Shown: piece by piece, positions 46,640 through 55,462 of the stretch
Numbering within the stretch: position 1 is the first letter of the stretch
Layout of the letters: every line of letters begins with the position of its first letter
Assembly (NCBI RefSeq): GCF_021432065.1
Contig: NZ_CP090364.1
Location: 1,378,601-1,442,600 of the forward strand
Direction: 5' to 3'
DNA length: 64,000 bases
Origin: Photobacterium sp. TLY01
GTDB lineage: Bacteria; Pseudomonadota; Gammaproteobacteria; Enterobacterales; Vibrionaceae
Translations under genes and position numbers: made by a program
Notes under the pieces: model-generated
The model's database searches: none
The model's input: only the letters and a program-made list of their open reading frames with translations
Told to the model about the DNA's origin: nothing

Positions 46640-47455
46640 TTATTTATCTTTAAGAATCAGAACGAGCTGGCCGTCTTTATCAGCCACGCATCCGTTAAAT
46701 AAATGTTCCTGTCCGATACGCACAGGGACATTGGTGAGCAGATCAATGTTCAGCACATCATCAGGGCGCAGTTTAAGTACATCATCCAGCGGCATTTTTT
46801 TCTGGCAAAGCGTAGCGTGAAGCTGAACCGGCGTATTTTCCAGCGCAAGCCTGAAATCATCGCTCAGTTGATGATTGGTCTGAAATGCCATGTCATCCAT
46901 CAGCACCTGAAGCATGCTTTCGTCGAAATACAGTCGGAATTCGGCCACTTTTTTTCGATAAGTCACGGTAAACGTGGCCAGTAAGCCAACCCCGTAATGG
47001 ATGGCATCGTCTGTCAGCTCCCACGCCTTTTCATCGGCCATCAGTGAGCAGAACCGCTGGAGTAATCGCTGCTGAAGGCGCAGGTCACTGGCCGTCAGCG
47101 AGGAATGCGCGTAGCTGGTATCGCTGCGATCGATATCGGCGTTGTAAAACTTATCTGACAGCGCCAGCAACAACCGGGTATCCAGTTGCGCTTCGATTAG
47201 CCCGCCAGCTTCATGCCGGATAACAGAGGCATGGCTGCTTTGCTCAGTGGCATCCCGGCTGGATAGTTGAATGTCAGCCAGTTTAATGGTCAGATTTTTG
47301 TCTTTTACCCAGCGTTGTAAATCCTGGGTAATTGACGAATCTGCCTGCGAAAAGATTTTCTGCAATTCTTCCCGGATGACATGGATTGGGCGCCCTAAAT
47401 GTTCAACGTTCAGTGTGGGGAAATGTTGAGCACTGTTTAACTCAATTTTTTTCAT
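46640..47455 (-). CDS. fliM: Lateral flagellar motor switch protein FliM, shortened N-terminus
   Basis: C-ring protein, 271 residues, against about 334 in E. coli. The C-terminal SpoA domain (DDVLNIDLLTNVPVRIGQEHLFNGCVADKDGQLVL, in parts) and the middle FliG-binding domain can be traced, but divergence is high. The N-terminal CheY-P-binding segment (LSQxEIDALL) is absent. The ATG at 47455 has GGA nine bases upstream; a start at 47479 would add eight residues without creating the motif. First gene of the fliMNPQR-flhBA operon. Confidence 0.88.
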   Translation of the reverse strand: MKKIELNSAQHFPTLNVEHLGRPIHVIREELQKIFSQADSSITQDLQRWVKDKNLTIKLADIQLSSRDATEQSSHASVIRHEAGGLIEAQLDTRLLLALSDKFYNADIDRSDTSYAHSSLTASDLRLQQRLLQRFCSLMADEKAWELTDDAIHYGVGLLATFTVTYRKKVAEFRLYFDESMLQVLMDDMAFQTNHQLSDDFRLALENTPVQLHATLCQKKMPLDDVLKLRPDDVLNIDLLTNVPVRIGQEHLFNGCVADKDGQLVLILKDK

Positions 47456-47762
47456 ATTGGCATATCCGTCAGAACTCATATGCAACTTATTAACGGTTGC
47501 GAATTTAATTTACTTCTATTTTGGTAAAACCACTATTAGTTTCGCTAAGTCTAGCCTGAGCTATTTCCTGTGTTTTAGTTATTGATTTTGAATTTGTGAC
47601 ATTAGTCCACATGTTGATTATATCTTCATTTATAGGGTTTTCTTATATATGAATTGATGAGACTTTTATGGCCGCCTTTGAAATGCTCAGTGTTTTATAG
47701 GTTTTTTACGCCACAAGTAGCTGTTTTTGAAGCCATATCAAAAAAACCATTCCGACTGGTAG

Positions 47763-47806
47763 GATGTCGATAAGGTGTCAATTTCGTGTCAGGTTGGCGT
47801 CAAATA
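47763..47806 (+). promoter_or_regulatory. Four 11 bp tandem units resembling a Pho box, upstream of motY-lafK
   Basis: TGTCG at 47765, TGTCA at 47776, TGTCA at 47787 and CGTCA at 47798, each exactly 11 bases apart and each followed by an AT-leaning spacer. PhoB boxes are built from 11 bp units with a TGTCA core, usually in pairs, oriented toward the regulated gene. A TATAAA at 47805-47810 could serve as -10. The units point toward motY-lafK, whose ATG is 166 bases farther. PhoB binding is inferred. Confidence 0.5.
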
Positions 47807-47815
47807 TAAATTGAA

Positions 47816-47956
47816 TCAAGATCACTTTTATTTATTAAAGGTGATTTTGAGCAAGAAACAAAAAATATATAAACAACAAAACCAATTTGGCTGTTTAATA
47901 TTTTGTGGCTAGGTTGGATATTATGATTAGAAATGAATTTTGGTTTTTTCCAAAAT
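47816..47956 (+). other. Two predicted RNA hairpins in the motY-lafK leader
   Basis: Hairpin 1: arms 47816-47829 and 47837-47850, 14 pairs including two G-U pairs, loop of seven; on the opposite strand the wobbles become C-A mismatches, so it favours plus-strand RNA. Hairpin 2: ATTTTGG (47937-47943), loop of six T, CCAAAAT (47950-47956), ending four bases before the AGAAGGG ribosome site of motY. The fliM-motY gap (47456-47971) has no other gene. Confidence 0.5.
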
Positions 47957-47971
47957 CTGAGAAGGGTAAAA

Positions 47972-48856
47972 ATGTACATTTCATTTATTAAGAAATACAC
48001 ATTCTTATTTATTGCTCTTGCGGCAGGCTCAGTTGAAGCAAAGCTTGTTTCAACACCGATGGATCTTGTCGAGTGGAAATACCAAGGCGACAAGTTTCAC
48101 TGTTCATTAAATCAGCAGGTGAATAATTTTGGTCAGGTGAGCTTTATTGCAGATGCAGGAGAAACGCTGACGCTGGAAGTGAAGCCGCTGCGTCCTGTGG
48201 TTCAGTTTCAGTCTGCAGGTCTCTATCTGCAGGATGGTCCTTGGGTCGTGACACCCAAGCAGACATCACTGAGTCCGGGTAAGCAGATCAGCCCGTCAAC
48301 AGTGAAGTTCACTCAGGCAGTAGATGCACTGCTGGATGGTATGACAGCCGGTCAGTGGGCGCGGGTGGCAATGATTTATCAGAACAATAACACCCCGGTC
48401 GACCTGTTGTTGTCGAGTGTCAATATGGCGCCGGCATTGGCTGATTTCACGCGCTGCCGTTCTCGCTTACCGGCGATGTCGTACAAGCAGGCTCGCGATA
48501 TGGTGTTCCAGTTTGAGTTGGGCCAGCGAACCGTTACGGCTGAGCAAAAAGCCACGCTGTTAAATCTGGCTGAATATATTCGCCTGGATACCTCAGTCAA
48601 TCAGGTGCTAATTGACGGCCATACCGATAATGTCGGTTCAACGCTGGGTAATGTTCAGGTCTCCAAAGTCCGTGCCGATGATGTGGCCAGTTTTCTCCGG
48701 GAAGCCGGTGTGAAAGACGGCCTGATTCAAATCAGGGCACATGGTTCCCGCTATCCGATCGCGAATAATGACACAGCGAAAGGACAGTCACTTAATCGTC
48801 GGGTAACAGTCCGTGTGATGCGTGCTGGCAACAATGATGAAAGCAGGGTTCAGTAA
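47972..48856 (+). CDS. motY: Lateral flagellar motor protein MotY
   Basis: Periplasmic stator-associated protein, 294 residues. A signal peptide (to about VEA) is followed by a MotY-specific N-terminal domain and a C-terminal OmpA-like peptidoglycan-binding domain (QVLIDGHTDNVGSTLGN, LNRRVTVRVM). Vibrio lateral systems have a separate MotY in front of lafK, as here. The ATG at 47972 has AGAAGGG in front; the longer frame begins before the signal peptide. It overlaps the lafK ATG by one base. Confidence 0.93.
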   Translation: MYISFIKKYTFLFIALAAGSVEAKLVSTPMDLVEWKYQGDKFHCSLNQQVNNFGQVSFIADAGETLTLEVKPLRPVVQFQSAGLYLQDGPWVVTPKQTSLSPGKQISPSTVKFTQAVDALLDGMTAGQWARVAMIYQNNNTPVDLLLSSVNMAPALADFTRCRSRLPAMSYKQARDMVFQFELGQRTVTAEQKATLLNLAEYIRLDTSVNQVLIDGHTDNVGSTLGNVQVSKVRADDVASFLREAGVKDGLIQIRAHGSRYPIANNDTAKGQSLNRRVTVRVMRAGNNDESRVQ

Positions 48857-50220
48857 TGATTACGAAGACAATTCAGTTCATTGAACCGGACAGGCAGCAG
48901 GCTCAGCAAGTGATTCAGGTGCTGGAGCAGGCGGGCTATCAGGTAGATTATCTGACTTCAGGCAAAGCCGGTTTGCAATCACGCCAGGCGGCGATCACCC
49001 TGGTCAGTTCCGCGCTGCCGGATATGTCACTGACCGAATGGGTCCGTTACAGCCAGACTGTTGCTGATACCCAGCAGCGCCGGATTGCCATTGCGATTGT
49101 GGACCAGCACGAAGGCTTGCTGGCGGCGGAAGCGATGAAAGCCGGTGCGACCGATTACCTGTTAAAGCCATTCGAGCCCAGCCAGTTGCTGAGCCTGATT
49201 GCCCGGGTAGAAGCGCTGCAAAAACCCATGTCTGACATCGTGGCGGAATCCTGGCGCAGTAAGCAGATTCTGCAGCTGGCCCATCGTGCAGCCTGTACCC
49301 ATGCCAGTGTTCTGATCACCGGCGAATCAGGGACAGGCAAAGAAGTGCTGGCGCGCTATGTTCACCAGCAGTCACCGCGCAGCAAAATGCCGTTTGTTGC
49401 GGTGAACTGTGCCGCTATCCCGGAATCCATGCTTGAAGCTGTGTTATTTGGTCATGTCAAAGGGGCCTTTACCGGGGCAACCGGCAGCCAGAGCGGCAAG
49501 TTCGAAGAAGCGAACGGCGGCACCATCTTACTGGATGAAATTGCCGAAATGTCGCCGGCGCTGCAAGCCAAATTACTGCGTGTGCTGCAAGAGCGCGAAG
49601 TGGAGCGTGTGGGCAGCCATAAAACCATCAAGCTTGATATCCGGGTGATCGCTGCCACCAACAAAGATCTGCGCGTTGCGGTGCAGGAAGGCGTTTTCCG
49701 GGAAGATCTTTATTACCGTCTGGATGTGTTACCGCTGCACTGGCCACCGCTTCGCGAGCGCCCTGAGGATATTCTTCCGCTGGCCGATTATTTTATCGAT
49801 AAATATCAGCAAGGCAGTGCCTGCCAGCTTTCCGGGGATGCTCAGCAAATGATGATGCAGTACCACTGGCCGGGCAATATTCGCGAGCTGGAAAACGTGA
49901 TCCAGCGTGCACTGGTGATGAGACACGGCGACTTTGTGACGGCCCAGGATCTGATGTTGCCGGTCGACAGCAGCAAGATTCAGGCGATCAAACCTGAATA
50001 TATGCCGGCATCGGCGGGCAGCGCAGGAACAGAGCAGGGCCATATCGGCGCGAAGAAACAGGCCGAATACCAGTATGTGCTGGACGTGCTGAAACAGCAT
50101 GAGGGTAACCGAACACTCACAGCGAAAGCGCTGGGTGTGACGACAAGGGCTTTACGTTACAAATTGGCGGCAATGCGTGAGCAAGGCATTGATATTTCGC
50201 AAATTGGCTCAGCAGCCTAA
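48856..50220 (+). CDS. lafK: Lateral flagellar sigma54-dependent master activator LafK
   Basis: Enhancer-binding activator, 454 residues. The N-terminal receiver-like domain (about 1-120) keeps K104 in LLKPFEPSQ but has Ser near residue 51 where the phosphoacceptor Asp should be, so phosphorylation is unlikely. The AAA+ domain has Walker A GESGTGKE (156-163), the sigma54-contacting GAFTGA (203-208) and LLDEIAEM. A Fis-type helix-turn-helix lies at the end (LTAKALGVTTRALRYKL). It should activate the flgB and lafB promoters. It is coupled to motY and followed by fliE after 18 bases. Confidence 0.95.
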   Translation: MITKTIQFIEPDRQQAQQVIQVLEQAGYQVDYLTSGKAGLQSRQAAITLVSSALPDMSLTEWVRYSQTVADTQQRRIAIAIVDQHEGLLAAEAMKAGATDYLLKPFEPSQLLSLIARVEALQKPMSDIVAESWRSKQILQLAHRAACTHASVLITGESGTGKEVLARYVHQQSPRSKMPFVAVNCAAIPESMLEAVLFGHVKGAFTGATGSQSGKFEEANGGTILLDEIAEMSPALQAKLLRVLQEREVERVGSHKTIKLDIRVIAATNKDLRVAVQEGVFREDLYYRLDVLPLHWPPLRERPEDILPLADYFIDKYQQGSACQLSGDAQQMMMQYHWPGNIRELENVIQRALVMRHGDFVTAQDLMLPVDSSKIQAIKPEYMPASAGSAGTEQGHIGAKKQAEYQYVLDVLKQHEGNRTLTAKALGVTTRALRYKLAAMREQGIDISQIGSAA

Positions 50221-50238
50221 CGATCAGGAGACACAAAT

Positions 50239-50589
50239 ATGCTTGCGACGAATCTGACGCAGACCACCACCGCCCAGCAATTAATGCTGGATAAAATGCA
50301 GCTCATGCAAGCTCAGGCTGAACAGGACATCACTGTGAAAGCCAATCCGTTAGACCAGCAGGTGAAACCTCTGGCTTTCTCTTCAGCCATGACGCAAGTG
50401 CTTGATCTGGTCAACGGCCATCAGGCTGCGGCGAGTGCGAAAATGACGGCGGTTGAAACCGGGAAAAGTGATGATCTGGTTGGCGCCATGATTGCCAGTC
50501 AGAAGGCCAGTTTGTCTTTTTCTGCCTTGATGCAGGTCAGAAACAAAGTGGTCGGTGCGTTTGAAGATGTAATGAAAATGCCGGTATAA
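50239..50589 (+). CDS. fliE: Lateral flagellar MS-ring/rod junction protein FliE
   Basis: Small export-gate/rod adaptor, 116 residues (E. coli 104). The C-terminal helix SLSFSALMQVRNKVVGAFEDVMKMPV carries the FliE signature in two parts. GGAG precedes the ATG. The 18-base gap to lafK leaves no room for a promoter, so motY-lafK-fliEFGHIJ is probably one transcript. Confidence 0.94.
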   Translation: MLATNLTQTTTAQQLMLDKMQLMQAQAEQDITVKANPLDQQVKPLAFSSAMTQVLDLVNGHQAAASAKMTAVETGKSDDLVGAMIASQKASLSFSALMQVRNKVVGAFEDVMKMPV

Positions 50590-50592
50590 ATT

Positions 50593-52293
50593 ATGACCAT
50601 GATTACTCAAGCAACAGCGGCGGAACTGACCGCATCTGATAATTCTTTGTTAAACCGGGCGAAGAACGCCTGGTACAGCAGCCAGCGTAATCTTGTCTTG
50701 TCTGCCGCGCTGGCGGCTGTGGTGGCTGCCATCATTGTGGTTGCACTCTGGACTTCAACGCAAAGCTATCGTCCGCTCTACAGCCAGCAGGAACGTTTTG
50801 ATACCAGCGAGATTATCTCGGTACTCGAAGCGGAAGGCATTCCATACCGCTTACAGGAAACCAACGGCCAGGTGCTGGTCGAAGACGGCAGAGTCGCTGA
50901 AGTGCGTATGTTGCTGGCTGCCAAAGGCGTGAAAGCCAAACTGCCGACCGGGTTAGAAACCCTGCAGACCGATTCGGCGCTGGGAACCAGCCAGTTTATG
51001 GAAACCGCCCGTTACCGCCACGGTCTTGAAGGTGAGCTGGCCCGTACCATTATTTCCCTCAATGCCGTCAATAATGCCCGTGTGCATCTGGCAATTCCCC
51101 GTCAAACCTTGTTTGTGCGCCAGAATACAGAGAAGACCACGGCCTCTGTGATGGTGGAGCTGAAGCCGGGTGAAGATCTCAAACCTGAACAGGTCGAAGC
51201 AATCGTCAATCTGGTGTCGGGCAGTGTGACCGGTATGACGGCAGAGCACGTCTCTGTGGTGGATCAGTTCGGTCGTTTACTGAGCGCAGACATCGGCTCA
51301 GAAACCTCCGGCCGGATGAACACCAAATACCTGGAGTATCAGAAGAATCTGGAGAAGCAGGTCATTCAGCGTGCTTCAGATATGCTGACGCCGGTGCTGG
51401 GCCCGAGTAACTTCCGGGTGCAGGTTGCGGCCGATCTGGATTTCAGCCGCATTGAAGAAACCCGTGAAATGGTGGATGACAATCCGGTCGTTCGTTCAGA
51501 ACACAGTATTGAGAACAACTCCACCGATAAAATCGCTTTAGGGGTACCGGGCTCTCTGAGTAATCAGCCTCCGACTGTGGAAGAAGAGGGCGATGCGGAA
51601 GCACCGAAGAACACCAGCGAGCGCTCTGAAGTGAATCGTCAGTATGCCCTGGGCAGCAGTGTCCGACATACCCAGTACCAGCAGGGGCAAATCAGAAAAC
51701 TGAATGTATCGGTCTTGCTGAACAATGCGGTCGCACCCGATGGTACCGCCTGGGATGAGGCGCAGAAAGCCGAAATCAGCCAGATGATCTCTGAAGCGGT
51801 CGGTCTGAATGCCGAGCGTGGAGACAGCCTGAGCCTGATGAGCTTTAACTTTACGCCCGTGAACATTGAGCCGGTTGCGCCGATGCCCTGGTGGCAGGAT
51901 ACCGCGCTGCAGCAGCCATTGCGTTACATCATCGGCGGCGTGCTGGGACTGGCGATGATCTTTTTTGTCCTGCGTCCTTTGATTCGCCACCTGACCGGCG
52001 TCGATAAAGCGCGTCAGGAAATGGATATTGCAAGCTTGCCTGACAATATTCTCAGCAAAGAGCTGGATGAACAGGCGCAAGAGAATGAACTCAATCGACG
52101 TCTGTCCGACAGAGGCCTGAGCCATACCACCAACGGGCTGGATGCCGATGCTGAAATGATGCTGCCGCCTTCCGGTTCGCCGCTGCACATCCAGCTGAAA
52201 CATCTGACATTAATTGCCAGCGAAGAACCACAGCGCGTTGCTGAAGTCCTCAAACAATGGGTAAATGGAAATGAGCACAACCGAGACAACTAA
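50593..52293 (+). CDS. fliF: Lateral flagellar MS-ring protein FliF
   Basis: MS-ring subunit, 566 residues (E. coli 552), with membrane helices at about 35-55 and 445-465. The ring-building motifs RLQETNGQVLVED and LEGELARTIISLNAVNNARVHLAIP in two blocks are typical. The C-terminal FliG-binding tail (VAEVLKQWVNG) is present. It starts three bases after the fliE stop; an ATG two codons downstream is an alternative. It overlaps fliG by 29 bases. Confidence 0.95.
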   Translation: MTMITQATAAELTASDNSLLNRAKNAWYSSQRNLVLSAALAAVVAAIIVVALWTSTQSYRPLYSQQERFDTSEIISVLEAEGIPYRLQETNGQVLVEDGRVAEVRMLLAAKGVKAKLPTGLETLQTDSALGTSQFMETARYRHGLEGELARTIISLNAVNNARVHLAIPRQTLFVRQNTEKTTASVMVELKPGEDLKPEQVEAIVNLVSGSVTGMTAEHVSVVDQFGRLLSADIGSETSGRMNTKYLEYQKNLEKQVIQRASDMLTPVLGPSNFRVQVAADLDFSRIEETREMVDDNPVVRSEHSIENNSTDKIALGVPGSLSNQPPTVEEEGDAEAPKNTSERSEVNRQYALGSSVRHTQYQQGQIRKLNVSVLLNNAVAPDGTAWDEAQKAEISQMISEAVGLNAERGDSLSLMSFNFTPVNIEPVAPMPWWQDTALQQPLRYIIGGVLGLAMIFFVLRPLIRHLTGVDKARQEMDIASLPDNILSKELDEQAQENELNRRLSDRGLSHTTNGLDADAEMMLPPSGSPLHIQLKHLTLIASEEPQRVAEVLKQWVNGNEHNRDN

Positions 52294-53299
52294 TCCGGCA
52301 GACATGCAAACGTTGAGCAGCGTGGATAAAACAGCGCTGGTTTTGCTGGGCATGGGAGAAGATGCAGCCGCTCAGGTTCTGCGTTATTTCTCACGCGATG
52401 AAGTCCAGCGTGTGACCCGCTCCATGGCAAAACTCACTGGTATCAAAAGTGAGAACGCCAAGGTCGTGATTCAGCGGTTTTTCGATGATTTCCGTGACCA
52501 CAGTGGTATCCGCGGCGCGTCGAAAGATTATCTGTCGAATACGCTGTCGAAAGCCCTGGGCAATGATCTTGCCAAAGGCGTACTGAACAGCATTTATGGT
52601 GACGAGCTGCGAAATAACATGCAGCGTCTGCAGTGGGTCGATACCGACGTCATCGCAAAATTTATCAGTCAGGAACACCCACAGATGCAGGCCATTTTCC
52701 TGGCTTATCTGCCACCGGAAACCTCGTCTCAGGTGCTGGCGAAACTGCCATCAGAACAGCATGATGAACTGATTTACCGCGTGGCCCGTCTGAGCGAAAT
52801 CGATCATGAGATTGCCAAAGATCTGCATCAGCTGATTGATCGCTGTATTCAGCAGGTTTCGGGCGGTCAGGGCGCATCGGTACTGGGGGCCAAACAGGCT
52901 GCCGACATTATTAACCGCTTCGAGGGTGATCGTGCTCAGCTGATGGAAATGCTGAAACTGCATGACGAAAAAGTGGTCAGTGAAATCGAAGAAAATATGT
53001 TCGACTTCGTGATTCTTGCCCGTCAGCGTGAGGCCACGATGGATCGTCTGATCCAGGAAATCCCGCTCGACTTGTGGGCAACAGCGCTGAAAGGGGCAGA
53101 GCTCAAGCTGCAAATGGCCATCAAACAGTCCATGCCGCAGCGTATGGCCAACTCGCTGGATGATGAAATGGCCATGCGTGGTGCGATGCCATTATCGCGG
53201 GTCGAAAGGGCGCGACAGGATATTATGCAAGTGGTTCGTGAACTGGCCGATGCCGGTGAAATCGAGCTGAGCCTTTATCAGGAACAAACAGTGGAGTAA
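52265..53299 (+). CDS. fliG: Lateral flagellar motor switch protein FliG
   Basis: Rotor protein that meets the stator, 344 residues (E. coli 331). N-terminal FliF-binding region ALVLLGMGEDAAAQVLRYFS, middle region EHPQMQAIFLAYLPPETSSQVLAKLP with the EHPQ motif, and the C-terminal torque helix (PLSRVERARQDIMQVVRELADAGEIEL in two parts). The start is the ATG at 52265 or the one at 52271, both inside the end of fliF. Confidence 0.95.
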   Translation: MEMSTTETTNPADMQTLSSVDKTALVLLGMGEDAAAQVLRYFSRDEVQRVTRSMAKLTGIKSENAKVVIQRFFDDFRDHSGIRGASKDYLSNTLSKALGNDLAKGVLNSIYGDELRNNMQRLQWVDTDVIAKFISQEHPQMQAIFLAYLPPETSSQVLAKLPSEQHDELIYRVARLSEIDHEIAKDLHQLIDRCIQQVSGGQGASVLGAKQAADIINRFEGDRAQLMEMLKLHDEKVVSEIEENMFDFVILARQREATMDRLIQEIPLDLWATALKGAELKLQMAIKQSMPQRMANSLDDEMAMRGAMPLSRVERARQDIMQVVRELADAGEIELSLYQEQTVE

Positions 53300-53302
53300 G
53301 TG

Positions 53303-54115
53303 ATGCGTTCAGTCAAAGTGATGCAGCTGAATCCTGGTGAATACCGCTCACACCGCTTTCCGCCCATGGTAAAGCCAGTTGTACAGCATGAGGGTGTGTC
53401 ACAGGATGCTGACAGTTATGTTGCGCAGCCGGAATTCAATACCAAAGAACATCAGGCTGCGTTGCAGAAACAATTGGAAGAGGGGTTTCAGCAAGGCTTG
53501 CAGCGGGGCCATGAAGAAGGCCTGCGTCAGGGGGTTGAGCAGGGACGTCAGCAAGGTTTTACCTTAGGTCAGCAGGACGGTTTTCAGCAGGGGTATACCA
53601 AGGGCGAAAGCCAGGGCCGTGAAAAGTATGAGTCTGTGATTGCGCCGGTTCAGGCACTGCAGGCACAGATTCAGCAATGGCAGGATGAGCGGGAACATGC
53701 CCAGCGCGAGCAGATTTGTTCTCTGGTGCAGAAAGTTGCCCAGCAGGTGATTCGTGCCGAACTCACACTGATGCCGCAACAGATTCTGGCGCTGGTGGAA
53801 GAAACCTTGGATAGCATGCCGGGGAGCAGCGATAAGGTGGTGATCCACCTCAATCCGCAGGATCTTGAGCGTATTACCAATCTCAACCCGACCCTGCACC
53901 CGAGCTGGAAGCTGGTTGCGAACAAAGAGATGCCCATCGGCGGTGTTCAGCTGGTTACAGATCATGCAGAAGCCGATGCCAGCAGTGATGCCAGACTGGA
54001 AGCCTGTATGGAAACGCTGCGCGAGCATTTGCTGGAGAATCCAGTGCAGCAGCCGCCAGCGACTGAAACCAGTCATTCAGTAACAGCAGCAACGGCGGAG
54101 AGTCTCAGTGAGTGA
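53303..54115 (+). CDS. fliH: Lateral flagellar export ATPase regulator FliH
   Basis: Regulator that binds FliI and ties it to the C ring. The 270-residue protein has a G-x-x-x-G repeat helix at about residues 60-110 with Gln, Glu and Arg between the Gly, a known FliH hallmark. The C-terminal FliI-binding domain (PGSSDKVVIHLNPQDLERI) follows. GGAG lies six bases before the ATG at 53303; a GTG three bases earlier is less likely. It overlaps fliI by eight bases. Confidence 0.92.
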   Translation: MRSVKVMQLNPGEYRSHRFPPMVKPVVQHEGVSQDADSYVAQPEFNTKEHQAALQKQLEEGFQQGLQRGHEEGLRQGVEQGRQQGFTLGQQDGFQQGYTKGESQGREKYESVIAPVQALQAQIQQWQDEREHAQREQICSLVQKVAQQVIRAELTLMPQQILALVEETLDSMPGSSDKVVIHLNPQDLERITNLNPTLHPSWKLVANKEMPIGGVQLVTDHAEADASSDARLEACMETLREHLLENPVQQPPATETSHSVTAATAESLSE

Positions 54116-55451
54116 CGGCGCATTTCATGAGCGTTTGAATGATGCGATTGCCTCCATGTCATCCATTCCGATTGCCCGGGTCACCGGGCGATTGGTGAAA
54201 GTGAACGGCCTGATGCTTCAGGCCGTTGGCTGTAAGTTCAGACTGGAACAGCGTTGTCTGGTTGAAACCGATGATGGCGAAGCCATTGAAGCCCAGGTGG
54301 TGGGTTTTGACCGCGATGTGGCGTATTTGATGCCTGTGAGGCAATTAGGCGGACTTTACGCCGGCGCAAAAGTGGTCCCGCTGGACGGAGACAGCACAGT
54401 CGCGCTCGGTGATCACTGGCTTGGCAGGGTCGTGAACGGTCTTGGCGAGCCATTTGACGATCTGGGGCCGCTCAAAGGCGGAGAGAAAGTCTCACTGAAC
54501 CCTTCTCCAATCAATCCGTTAAAACGTCGTCTGGTCGATACACCACTGGATGTGGGTATTCGTGCCATCAACGGATTGCTGACCCTGGGCAAAGGCCAGC
54601 GTATCGGTTTAATGGCAGGCAGTGGTGTGGGTAAGAGTGTCCTCATGGGCATGATCACCAAAAACACCAAGGCCGATATTGTTGTGGTGGGCCTGATTGG
54701 CGAACGTGGCCGGGAAGTCCGGGAGTTTATTGAACGCAATCTCGGCTCAGAAGGCATGCGGCGGGCAGTGGTGATTGCCGCGCCGGCAGATGAATCTCCG
54801 CTCATGCGTCTGCGAGCCACGAAACTGTGCCATCGCGTCGCGGAGTATTATCGCGATAAAGGCAAAGATGTCCTGCTGTTGATGGACTCATTAACTCGTT
54901 ACGCCATGGCGCAGCGTGAAATTGCGTTATCGCTGGGTGAGCCGCCGGCTTCTCGCGGCTATCCGCCGTCTGTGTTCAGCCAGTTACCTCAACTGCTTGA
55001 ACGCGCCGGTAACGGTGAGCACCCGGACGGCAGCCTGACGGCAATTTACACCGTACTGGCAGATGGTGACGATCAGCAGGATCCGGTAGTGGACTCTGCC
55101 CGTGCCATTCTCGATGGCCATGTGGTGTTGTCCCGAACGCTGGCCGAGCAGGGGCATTATCCGGCAATCGATATTAATGCCTCGATCAGCCGTTGTATGA
55201 GCAGTTGTACCGAAAATTCTCATGTCACGGTGGCTAACCGTTTCAGGCAACTCAATGCCAACTATCTGCAAGTCAAAGAGTTGTTGCCATTAGGCGGGTA
55301 TCAGCCCGGACAGGACGCCGAACTGGATCTGTCCGTTCAGGTGTTTCCGCAGCTCAAAGATTTTCTGGTTCAGCAGGTTGATGAAGTGACTGACTACCAG
55401 CAATCGCTGGTCCGGCTCGCTGAGTTGTTTACGCAAACGCAGTCAGGTTAG
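54108..55451 (+). CDS. fliI: Lateral flagellar export ATPase FliI
   Basis: F1-like ATPase of the export apparatus, 447 residues (E. coli 457). Walker A is AGSGVGKS at 170-177. Walker B is VLLLMDSLTRYAMAQREI and the FliI-specific segment GEPPASRGYPPSVFSQLP follows. The start is a GTG at 54108 with CGGAG in front, inside the end of fliH. The fliJ ATG comes 11 bases after the stop. Confidence 0.95.
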   Translation: MSDGAFHERLNDAIASMSSIPIARVTGRLVKVNGLMLQAVGCKFRLEQRCLVETDDGEAIEAQVVGFDRDVAYLMPVRQLGGLYAGAKVVPLDGDSTVALGDHWLGRVVNGLGEPFDDLGPLKGGEKVSLNPSPINPLKRRLVDTPLDVGIRAINGLLTLGKGQRIGLMAGSGVGKSVLMGMITKNTKADIVVVGLIGERGREVREFIERNLGSEGMRRAVVIAAPADESPLMRLRATKLCHRVAEYYRDKGKDVLLLMDSLTRYAMAQREIALSLGEPPASRGYPPSVFSQLPQLLERAGNGEHPDGSLTAIYTVLADGDDQQDPVVDSARAILDGHVVLSRTLAEQGHYPAIDINASISRCMSSCTENSHVTVANRFRQLNANYLQVKELLPLGGYQPGQDAELDLSVQVFPQLKDFLVQQVDEVTDYQQSLVRLAELFTQTQSG

Positions 55452-55462
55452 GAGACGGTTTA

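Noticed and set aside
47456..47760. Sigma54 promoter for the fliM operon
   Set aside because: I looked for GCAA-N5-GTGCCA on the plus strand and TGGCAC-type sites on either strand and found no acceptable match.
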